Positions 47,033-59,000 of a DNA stretch of 64,000 bases are shown here, one piece after another. The translations under genes were made by a program, and so were the position numbers. The number at the start of each line of letters is the position of its first letter. Position 1 is the stretch's first letter. Source of the stretch: Isoperla grammatica (lineage: Eukaryota; Arthropoda; Insecta; Plecoptera; Perlodidae). The stretch lies in NCBI GenBank assembly GCA_945910005.1, contig OX246741.1, positions 47,832,239 to 47,896,238 on the forward strand, written 5' to 3'. The notes beneath the pieces were generated by a model. It was not told the DNA's origin. It was given only the letters and a program-made list of their open reading frames with translations, and made no database searches.

Positions 47033-50000
47033 ATGGCTGATCAGGATCAATCTTCACTGGTAGAAGCAATATCTCAATACGAAATGCAGGTGAGCATAAT
47101 ACCTTTATCTATGATTTTTATTCAGAAGTGGGTTTAGCCTTAACCTAACTTTTGGCTGTCTAGGCCCGAGCAAAAACCTCTGTTTGCGGAGACTTTGGTG
47201 AAAACTAGGTTATTCCTATACCGAAAACCAAACCAAGACATAGGACTAATGTACATAGTCTAGTACACCTAAACATAGTTTCAGAGGAAACCCATTTAGG
47301 TTTTGGTAAATGCTTAGACCTAGGCCTACTGCTGGGCTAAGCTGGGCCAGTCTCAACACTATAAACCCAAAGCTTGTACACATACTTATGTTATGTTTCT
47401 AATTTTGGTATTCATGGGACACAGCAACTCACCAGTTTAAACTGACTTTTCTCCGAATTCCTGACGAGATAGGCTACCTTATCCAGCGGGGCGATTCTGT
47501 ATGGGCGACCATAAGTTTATCATCGGTTTTGATCGTTACTGAAGGCGAATGCAAGGCAGTGACTACGTTTACCACGCGAGCCGAGCTCGAGCTCGTAAGC
47601 TCGAGCTGGACATTATGCGAACTGAATTTGCTTGATAAACACCTAAGCTCGAACCCAACTCAGCTCGGTGAAGAAGCCGAGCCAGCACGCTCCGTGCGAT
47701 CTCAAATTGCGTGATAAACACATGCGGACCGAACTGTGTACATACGTACGTTTAGCAAGCGGTAAACCACGCCTTCTTTTTCAGCACGAACCAGACCTGT
47801 AGTATTTTGTACGATCTCAAAGTCCGTGGTAAACGATTACCGAGCTATTGAGCTCGAGCTTACAAGCACGAGCTGGGCTCGCGTGGTAAACGTAGTCAGT
47901 GATTTGCTTATCGCCTTCTTGAAACTACTGAAACTGGTGATAAACTTATCGTTGCCCATTCAGTATCAGGGCGCAGGTCAATTCAAAAGTGAGTTTAAAC
48001 TGGCGAGTTGCTGTGTCCCATTTAAATACTGTAATTTTCATATAATGTGTTTTACTTTAACCCTTAACAATTAATAAAAAAAATAAGATGTGTAGGTTAG
48101 ACCCAAATCATTATGCCAAGTGGGTCTAGGCATTGTCACAATCGTAATCACCTGCGCCCTGATTCTGAATGGGCGACGATAAGTCTATCACTAGTTTTGG
48201 TCATTACAAGAAGGCAATGAGCCAATCACCGCCCAGCATTCGCCTTCAGTAACGACCAAAACTGGGGATAAACTTATCGTCGCCCATACAGAATCGCCCT
48301 GCTGATCCTAGTAATCATCATCGTAGACCCATCGTAGTATCGTAATCTTATATCGAACTTAAAAGATTATGGGATAAAAAGGGTGTCTACTTGGTGGATT
48401 GAGTCGTACCCAACTAATCGAAAACAGCGGGTAGGCCTACTTATCGGCAACTCGGATCTTTAATCTGATTGGGAACTTACAACTAGGTACTGGCATGCTA
48501 CAAGGCTCAAATTTAGGCCCGATTCTGTTCAGTATTTATGTAAACGATCTTCCGAGCTGTTGTCCCGGATGAGTGTGAAGTAGTTCTGTTTGCGGATCAC
48601 ACCACGGGAGTGGTGAGATCTAAACATATAGATGACCTCTGTGTCAAATTGGGATCCTGTCGCAGGCGCCTCGAATCCTGGTAGCCTAGATACCGATAGG
48701 GATAATAAAGTGAAACTAAATGGTTCAAAGACAAGCATTATGAACTTTCAAGTTGTTGTTGTTGTTGTTGTTGTTGTTTCTTGGTTTAGCAGTCTTCTGC
48801 TAGTAACAAAACACATATTAGTTTTGACACTTATCTTCTTTTCATATTTGTCACTTTCCTTTCAGTTCACATCTGGTTATTTTACCACTATTCTAAAGGG
48901 AGATGTCTTAAAACAAATCATAAATTATAATGATATAACGATTGATACGGTAGAACATTATAAAATGTTTGGGTTTAATAATTGATTATAAATTAGCATG
49001 AAGTGCTCACATTAGGTAATGAGCTATGCAAGCACGGCAATAAATCTTGTTTTGTAAGTTAATGAGGACATTAGCATCTCAATGTGATTTAAAAACAAAT
49101 AAGATTGTGTATTACACTAATGTTCAATCAGTAATTAACTATGGTAGGCCTATGGGGGGGGGGGGGGGGCACTGTGCCAACGAAGTTTTTATATTTCTAA
49201 AGAGAGCAGTGAGATGCATGCTACACTTGAGCCCGAGGATATCCTGTAGACAATATTTTAAAGAACTACACATATTTATGGTAGCCTGTTTAGGTCTATA
49301 TATTTTGGAAGTTGTTATTTTTGTATGTGAATTACCGTCACTGTTTACCTGTATCGAAAATCTTCATAATATCAATACAAGGGAAAATGAAATGGAATTT
49401 AGCCTACCTTGAAGCATTCTAAAGATTCCTATCAATACGAAAACTTTAATTTAGCGAGTTATCCCCATTAACCTGAAAATATATTGTTTTTGGAAAGTTA
49501 CTTTTGAATAAATAAATAATAATAACAATAATAATAACATAATTATTTCACCCTTAATTATTTATCAAATTATGTTGTTTCAGCTTACACAAATAAGATT
49601 TGCAATTGATGCAACATCTGCGGGCGCGGACCGAGAGAATCTACTGTCATTGCAGAAGGACATTCAAGAACTTATCAACCTGACAAAGGAAAATCTCAAA
49701 AGTCTCCAAGGTCATAACGGAGAAGGATCTTCTAAACAAACTAAACACATTCCCGAGGAAGAAGATGACGATGATCCGTTTGCTAAGGAATATGCTCTTT
49801 TTAAAGTATGGTGCCGAAATAATTTCTGCTACGTGCCTATTCATAGCAAAATACCCTTCTGCTGAACTATACGTATGATTTTCGTTACTATTCTAGGCAG
49901 AATTGGCAAGCAGTGAGGCTGAGAATGGAAACTCAAGTGCTGACGCTTCGTATGCCCCAGTGGACATTGAGGTAGGGAGATATCACAATTACATTAACAA

Positions 50001-53000
50001 CCCTATTTTCCAAAAATACTTTTTTGTTTTTAACTGCTCGTGTGTAAGAAAAGTAAAAAATAGAAAATGGACACTATACTATCACAGACTTACATCTGTG
50101 CAACATGGTTGGAAAACGCGTCTGCGATTCTCATTTCGGGTTTTTGATATTGTCCGCCATTTTAGCCCCTATCGCTAAGCAATGATACATCTACAGTCAC
50201 AACGATGTAAACAACGTCAAAATCCGAAACTTGAGTGTTAAAATGGCCGCCCACCGTCGACATCCGTGGCTATTTCAGTGGTAGCCTACATTGATTTACT
50301 AGCTGATTCAGGTCCAGTAACAAAGTTATTGTTATAAGTCCATGATAGTATCCAGGGCCCGGATTAACAAGAGGTCATAAGTCTTTTTTTGGTCTTATCT
50401 CTAAGACCGGCCTAACTTTGAACCTCTTGTAAAACCAGGAAATTATCTTAGAACAGATTTTAAAACATTATTGGAATGTTCATTATATCCTTGTTCTCAC
50501 CAGGAATTCGGCACTAAATGTTGCGGATATGATCTCTGGCGGCGAAATCGTAAAGTAATAGTTAGAGGGCAACAAAGCCGCTGGATGTCATTTGTCAGTG
50601 TCATTTGTCAGTGTTTATATGAGAATGGCAACGATTCCAAAGAAACATAAGCGATATTGTTGCAGCAGTGAATATCCAGCTTTGCTGGATATTTGCTGGT
50701 TGCGTTTTGTATCCAAGATGCCTTTGATATTATGGGGATTTTGGATCAGGGGACACACCAAGCATCCGAAGGCCCGAAGTTCATGTTCTGATCATAATGT
50801 TAATTAACCACATGCAATTAAAAGGCCACCGATTAACACTGCCTCTCTTTCATTGAGGTTCCTTTGGGCTCTATTTGCTTTCAAATATATGTATGTTTCA
50901 GAATAAAGTTAAAAACTTACTTTGCGCAATAACATCTTTAGGCGGATCCATGATCTCCTGTCAGTTTGTTACCCTCTAACTGTCAGCCATGTTGCGCAGC
51001 AGTGGTGCTATCTCTTGACACATTTAGTGTGGAATAAGTAACTTTTCATGTGACCTGGGTTTGGTTTTACAAGATGTTCAAAGTTAGGCCGGTCTTAGAG
51101 ATAAGACCAAAATAAAACTTAGGACCTCTTGTGAATCTGGGCCCAGGTTTTCCGGGTACAACCGTGTCAAAAGGTGGAATTAACATTTAGGTTGTTGTAC
51201 CTGGAAAACCTTTGACTCCGGCCGTGAAAGCCTCTAAAAGAGAGAAAATGGACACGTTTATCATCCTGTAGGTCCTACTTGTGATTTATTCTGATCCCCA
51301 GTCTGACTTGAAGGAGCTCCAAGGAATGAAGTGCCAGGCACCCCACAGTCACCAGTGGGGAGGTGACGAGAGCTACCACAACGCCCTGGTTTACGGTGTG
51401 GAACCGTCGGAAGACATCACTGATGTCACTCAAATACAGGTTAGGCCTACACAACATTTAATTGGACGAAGAAAACATTTTCCCAATGCATGAAAAGTAT
51501 TCACTTGTTGTAGGCCTAGGCTATTTTATCGACAAATTAAACTTGTGATGTGTGGGGTCGGAGAACAAGACAGGAGGCATCTCTTTGAGTGTGCATATGT
51601 AAAGGATGAAAGAGACAAAATGCCGAGTGGCATGGATCAAAGGGAACAGGAGTCCTATCTCTACTGGCTTACCAGAAAATACATGATGACATGAGATGTC
51701 AATTGTAGGTATAAGAAAAGAAGAAGATAAGTGGTCGAAAACAAATAACTTTTTTTTTATTCTATTTTTATTTAATTGTGAGCTAAATTTAAAATAGTCA
51801 CTTCCCCAACACAAAATATGAAGATAGAAAAATTAAATTTAGCTCACACAACATACGGGCAACTTGGTTCAACCTTGCCTAACCTAACCATACTTCATTA
51901 TATTAAATTAATTATGTACCAAATGGTAATAATATGATGCATAAAAAAAACTAAATGGAAACAATAATTATTTAGGTTTTTTATCCCGATTACATAGTAG
52001 GCTACTTGACGTGCATAGCAAGCTGAAACATTTAGTAGGCCTTATTATAGGCATATTTTATCCTTTGAATTCCTTACAAACCAATCATACTGTGCTAGTC
52101 GAGTGCTTCTTCTTTTACTTCCTCTTGTTTTGTTCCAGGTGCGAGTGATGTTTACGAACCCAACACACCAAGAGATGCTGCCTTGTCCGTACTTCTTAGA
52201 AGGGGAATGTCGTTTCTCAGAGGAGCAATGTCGCTTCTCCCACGGGGAAGTAGTACAACTCTCGTGTCTCAGGGAGTACAGGTAGGTCTAATCGTTTGGA
52301 TACTGTTAACAGCGAAGGATACCTCTAGGTCAAAAACCATACATCATTTTCATTTTTAAATTAGACCTATATCTCAAGGATGGACTTCGAAATTGAAAAT
52401 GTGAATCAACAGCGCACTGTGGTTTGGTAAGCCCTACATACTGAATGCTCTAAATTGTGTCTTACATAATAATCAGTATTGTTTTTATTTCTAATTAATT
52501 TTATTACTAATTATTGATTTAATAGGTAATCAAAATAACTATGCTAATGGTGATAATATTTAATAACAGTCTGTAGGGCTTACCCGGGGGGAGGGGGGGG
52601 GGGGGGGATTTTCGTGGGGATTTTCGATTTTGCAGTCTGTTTTTGATATATAATTTAAAAATAAAAATGTTGTGCGGTTTTTGACGTAGCGGTACCCTTG
52701 TTCTTAAAGATTCAGGATTGGCAACCCAACAGTTTACCTGGTTGGTGAGTGTGAGTTTCTGACTGGAAATATTTACCTATGTCTTCTTAACCAGTTCCGT
52801 GGTCATGACGAGATATTCCGTCACGCCGGTGGTTATATCCCAGTAACGCCTTGGACGTAATATCTTGTCATAAGTATTTTGAAATCGCTCCCACAGTGGC
52901 CGTGACGAGTCTCCCTTTAAAATTTTCCCGTACTCTCTGCAAAGAAGTTGGTTCAATCTTTTTCTGCTAGGTAGAACTACATGTATTGAAATGCTGTCAG

Positions 53001-56000
53001 CAACACGTGTTTGTAGAGAAGGAGGTCTTACGACCGACCGACCGCAAGTAGCGTGGGGAAATAAGTCGCCACTACGCGCACGGCAAGCGCGAGGGAAAGT
53101 CGCCACTGAACTGGTTAAATGCCCACATTTGGCTATTATGCCCACATTTGGCTATTATGCCATCGTGCTGGATCTGGTCAACCAGTAGACACGCTTCTTT
53201 TTCCTCCCTCTTCATGCCGCTCGGCATTGCGTCACGTTCACCTGCCAGTTCTGAACATTCTAGTAAGGAAAAATGTACAGAATGATGACAGTTTACCTGA
53301 GAAAGGATAGATAGTTTGAATTGAGAAACTTTTTTTTTTTTCCTATGCAGAGAGTGCGGCTTTCTCAGCCATTCTTGTTCCTCGCTATCCAATATGAAAT
53401 GGCTTCCTTTTGTGACCTGCCCATTGTGATGGTCCAACCCCTAGTTGGAGGGGGTGGTGCGGGCCGCTTGAAGGAGAGTGGTAGTCGAGTGCCAGACCAC
53501 GCGGTGGTAGCTTCCGTGCCTCACCTGTACTGTGCGTTTAGTGTAAAACGAATAGAGCTCGCTGTATGCCTACTCGCAGTGTTTCGTATAGTAATACCCC
53601 CATCAAAACCCACTCCCTGGCCAGTGGCCATATTACACCATTACATTGGTCAATGTCTGTCACTCTGAAGTGTGGCACACCTAAAAAGGAACATAAAAAT
53701 GAGTAGACAAACATGGAATCTGAGAAGTTTTGGCGTGAGTAGAAAAAAGAAAAACATATTTGTACTAGGGATGACATCAGGTACCCGGGTAGCCCGGGTA
53801 CCTGGCTCCAAATATTACCCGGACCCGGTAAACGGCTCCGGATAATTTTTTAGTTCGTTTCTAGGCTAAACTAGCCGACTTGCATTCGTTGTACTGTTTG
53901 TTCTTTTTTTAACATTCTTGTGAACATTCTCATTCATTCTATTAGTATTTATTTTCCTTAAAATATCATGTTTTATGTAAGTGCTTCAGTTGTGTATTGA
54001 GAAATGTCTTTTTACTCGACGTGATTACTGCACGCAAATTCCGAGAGGGCAGCTTGCATATCATTCGTCCCTTGTCTTCGCTCCCCGCGCACTTCACAAG
54101 GTCTAACGACGACCTTCAAATCAAGCCTACACATCGAAAAATACATTTTCAGGATCTGGGTACCCGGGTAATATGAGAACTGGAACCGGTTCCGAATTTT
54201 ATTACCCGATGTCATCCCTAATTTGTACCCATGTTGAGTAATCAAGACCACTATTGAAACTATATTGTTGACGACTAGTGTTTGTTATATATGTAGTTTT
54301 TTAATTTGCTCCATCACATGTGCAGATGTTCGGGACGGCCGACACTACTGACAATTTAATTAAAAGCTGAAACTTGTCTTTCTTTGTTTTATTATTACTT
54401 TTAGTATGGCATCTTTCTTCCAGGGAGCCCGACTTCTCGGTTGTACGCCAGGGCTCCAGAGTCCTAGTGAAACAAAGTGACAAACTGTGGCATCGTGCAA
54501 TCATCGCGACAATGCACCCTAAGAGCCGTTGCGAGGTCAAGTTTGAGTCGAGTAGAGGAAAAGCTGAAGTTGATCTGCATGATATTTTACCCATGAGCGG
54601 TAAGTGTTATTGTGGTTGTGTGACCACTTACGTAGTAGAAGACGAATTCGAATTTAAGACGACCCCCTATTTTCAAAAATTTAAAACTGAAAAAATAATA
54701 TTCATATTCATAATCTTGGGATGCGAATTTAAGACAACCACGGATATTTTAAATATAAAAAATGTAAATAATTATATGTAGTCTTTAATTCAGGTAAATG
54801 CGGTATTTGTGGCATTATAGCATAGTCATAAACTGGGCTGCAGAATGGAAACTAGCCTAGGCCTACCTATATTTTCATGTCTAATATTGCCCATTATACA
54901 TATATTATTAATTGTATACCCAAAAATCCATATAAGTAAAAAAATATTATGTTTGTGGCCAAGAAAAAATGTCGAAAAAATACATCGTTATTCATATCGT
55001 TGTTTGTGTCTGAACAGCGTACAAGGACGGCGATTGCGAGTCTGGTGACAGCAGCGATGGCGATCTCAGCGAGGAGGAGGCTGAGGTGACCGCATCGCTG
55101 GTGGAACAGAGTCTGTTGGTGACGCCGCTCAGTACAGCTCTCGGAGGCTGGGAGGAGCACACGCGGGTAAGTGCACACTTAGCAAGGAGGAGGCCGAGGT
55201 GACTGTATCGCTGGTGGAACAGAGTCTGTTGGTGACGCCGCTCAGTACAGCCCTCGGAGGCTGGGAGGAGCACACGCGGGTAAGTGCACACGCGGGTCCG
55301 GATCCACATAACTGGGTGTTTTGTCAAAACGTCTTGTTTCATTCTTCCTCAATTAATATCTCCAAAAATACCTTCTGCATCCACAAAGAGTTATTGACTG
55401 TTTATTAGGGATGACCTCGGGTACTCGGGTACCCGACTCCTACCCGACTGCTCTTGTACCCGACTCCATTTTCTAGGAGTTGACTCCTTCAAACGTCGGT
55501 TGTGTGTAAGTGTATCATGTATTGGCGGTCCGTTTCCCTTTCTGTTTCCCTTTGTCCCCAATATTCGCCTAATATTACAAATCAGTAATAAAAAACAATA
55601 AAGAATTGTACTTTACTGCCAAATCACTTTTTTTCTCCCGCCTGGAACAAACGCAGCCTGCCGAGGGTGTTGCAACATTGGTTAAAATTAATCACTTTTA
55701 CTTTATCTTTTTGTCGTTCGAGGAGTCGACTCCGACCCGACTCCTAAGGCTCAGGAGCCGACTCCAATATTTACTACCCGAAATCATCACTACTGTTTAT
55801 CATAAAATTTTAATTGTGACACCATGAATGGTAGCGAATTTAAAACCATCAAATGCAGTTTCGATGTCAACTGGGTATCATCGCAATATCGAAAGTCGAT
55901 GTAGAGAACGAACAAACTGCCCCTCTAAACATACTTACTGCATGTGCACAGCTAGACTAGCCCACGGTCTATTTGATCTCCGCCACCTAGCAGAGGCTGG

Positions 56001-59000
56001 TCTAACTCCGAAGTCGGAGTTAAGATTTGTCACTTGAACACTACATGTCAGGTATAAAGAAACTTTTAAGAAGGGTCTGAAGAAAAAAACGGCAATCCTA
56101 AATCTTGGCAATGAGTCCATTAGAAAGATAGAACATTGTTTAGGAATGGCTCTTCAGGTGACTAACTAGGGGGGCCGAAAAATTAGGTAGAAACTAGAAA
56201 TGAATTTGGACAGTTTGCAAGGAATCTCCAAAAGCTTTGAGGAGGACTCAATCCTAGTATTTGTATTCTCTTTCAGGGTATTGGCTCTCGGCTGATGGCT
56301 CAGATGGGCTACGTCACGGGTGCCGGTTTGGGGAAATATGGGGAAGGCCGCATCGAACCAATAGAGGCGGTCGTATTACCGGCTGGCAAATCCCTAGGTA
56401 AACTACCAAAATTGCACATTTTTACATTTTTTTAATTTCAAATTGACACTGGCAAAAATTGCATTTTATCCTGCAAGAATAGAGAATGTCTTGATTTTTA
56501 TTTTGTTTTTATTTTTTCTTACTGGAGCACTGGAATGTTTCAGTTGTTTATAACCTACACAGATACATTTGCAATTGAGTTATTTTAAGTAGGTATGCTT
56601 ATAATTGGATTGATTGTTTTTTGCAATGCAATAATTCTTAAAGCTAGTGTCTGTACTAAAGGCATGTGAGTGTGATTAGTATAAATATTGTTATAATATT
56701 ACATAATTGATTTTCATCTGATCCTGTGAGCAGCAATATAAAGCTTACAGTACTGGTGTGTTTGCTCCGTTCATAGATCACTGTATGGCATTGCGAGAGC
56801 AAGCGGGTGGCGACACAAACCTATTCAAGGTGGACCGAAGGATGAGGCGGCTACAAAGAAAACAAGATCTAAAACGAGAGAAACAATACGAGGCTGAGAA
56901 ACAAAGAACACGGACGAATGTGTTTGACTTCATTAATACAACGCTTGGCGGGAAGAGAGGTTGGTTTTTTGTCATTTTATTTTTTATAAGCAAAAGGAAT
57001 AGTGGACATTTGCACTGTCTCTTGTTTAGTGTTTTGATATATTATCATAAAAATAAAATAAACATAAGTAAATTTGTATTTATTGTCTACCCACTAAGCT
57101 AGAAATACTGATTTTCAGTGGTGGACATTAGTATTATTATGACGTGAATCATCATAGGCGTGCGCAGAGGTGGATCAATGGGAGGGCACAATAAATTCCC
57201 AATGAAAGTACTTCACGGCGGCGCCAATGGGGGGTGTGGGGGGGATGCCCCCCACAAAAAGTACCACAGGAGATTTTTTAAAGACATGCATTTTTAAACG
57301 TGTTTAAAGCATATTACGAGGAGTACAGGTTGTCTGTTCAATGGGTTAATTTCACACAATCATTTGTGGATATCAGTGATATCATTGTTACAAAGTGAAA
57401 GAATTGGTCAGTCCCAAAGCCAAAAATCTTGGCGGTAGGGCAACAGTTGATATTGAGGCCGGTCAGCTGATTCCAACGTCATTCCAATCTAGGACTTCAG
57501 GTAAGATTAGAACTAGGGATGTGCGGGTACCCGCGGGTAACAAAATTTACCCGAGGTCGGGTCGGGCCGTAAATTATGCCCGAAAAAACCGGGTCGGGTA
57601 GCCTAGGCCTAGTACAACATAATTTCGAGGTTATGATTGGTCGAAATTGTGAATTTCAATATGAAGCTGCAAGACGAGGAAGCTTGGGAGGAACTGATAT
57701 TTATATGAGGATGCCTTACCTTCTATCTTACTTTATTATTATTTCATGAATATAGTGTAGCCTAGGTGAATAACAATATTTCACCATGATTTCACGATGT
57801 ATTTGACATTTGACCATGATCGAGACAAAGATGGCGACCATATGCCAGAACTCCCCACCGCCTTGGGGGCATTCCGTAACTCGCCGACACAGCGCCACAG
57901 CGCGCTGAGACCATTCCGAAACTAGCTGAGAGTGCTACGCCGAGTAGTCCGAAACTCGCCGAGAGAGCTGTCTCAGCGCGCTGTGAATGCTGGAGGTTTT
58001 CAGCTCGGCGTTCTCAGCGTTTTAGGGGATTGTGGGTATTCAATATGGCGAAAACTGAAATCACAATTCAGGTGGTCCGTGTTGCGGGATAAGCGCGCCA
58101 AATTGAGTGCACCGTTCAACACAACCTGCAACTTGGGAGTTTATTTGTTTATTTTAAAGTGAGTTATGACATGACAAAGCCATTAGCAGTTGCTTTCTGG
58201 GTGAAATAGGCGGTCTCCTAGTAGATTTATCATAATTGCCGATAGCGGGGGCAATGATCGATAACACATGTTAAAAAGTGGGCGCACTTAACCTAAAATT
58301 CTGTAGTCGCCGAGTATAAAAATACCACATTTTCAACAAAATTAACGTTGCATGGATGTGAACATCTTGATCCACTGATAATTGAAAATAATGTTGAAAG
58401 CCTCCTCATCGTCGTCAGAGCTAGGATTATCGATTATAGCCTGAACTGTCATACTGACAGCTCTAGGGTCAGCCATTTTTCATAGTGCTGAACCCGTTCC
58501 GAAACCTGGAGCAAAGACCCCACGCTTCACTGCGCTAACACGCGCCGTGGCCACAGCGTCCTCAGCGAGTTTCGGAATGCGCCCCTTCTTGGCGGAAATA
58601 GCGTGAAATACGGCGGGAAATTAAAATTTTCAAATAATTAGAAAATTCGAATGTGTTGAAGTAGATTCGGATTCAAATATCGTAGATTCGTACACAACTA
58701 CATTTTATGTAACGTATTTTCTATTGATTGATACATTTTTATTAATTATTAGTTTTTTACACTACCCGACCCGACCCGAACCCGAGCCCGCGGGTACTGA
58801 AGTACCCGACCCGAGCCCGACCCGAACTCAAAAATCACTACCCGCACATCCCTAATTAGAACCATTATGTCAGGCGTCAGCATTTTTGTCGCCCATTACG
58901 ACAGGCACGATCCTGGACCTATTCTTTCCCGGGTCAAACGAGCAAGGCAGTTGGAGAAACAGTGACAGTTTGAGGAATATATTTAATATGAGGAAGGTCC

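Noticed and set aside
54374..54781. 135-codon ORF taken as one exon
   Set aside because: Only 54424-54599 fits ZGPAT and has AG/GT borders; the remainder is intron read-through.
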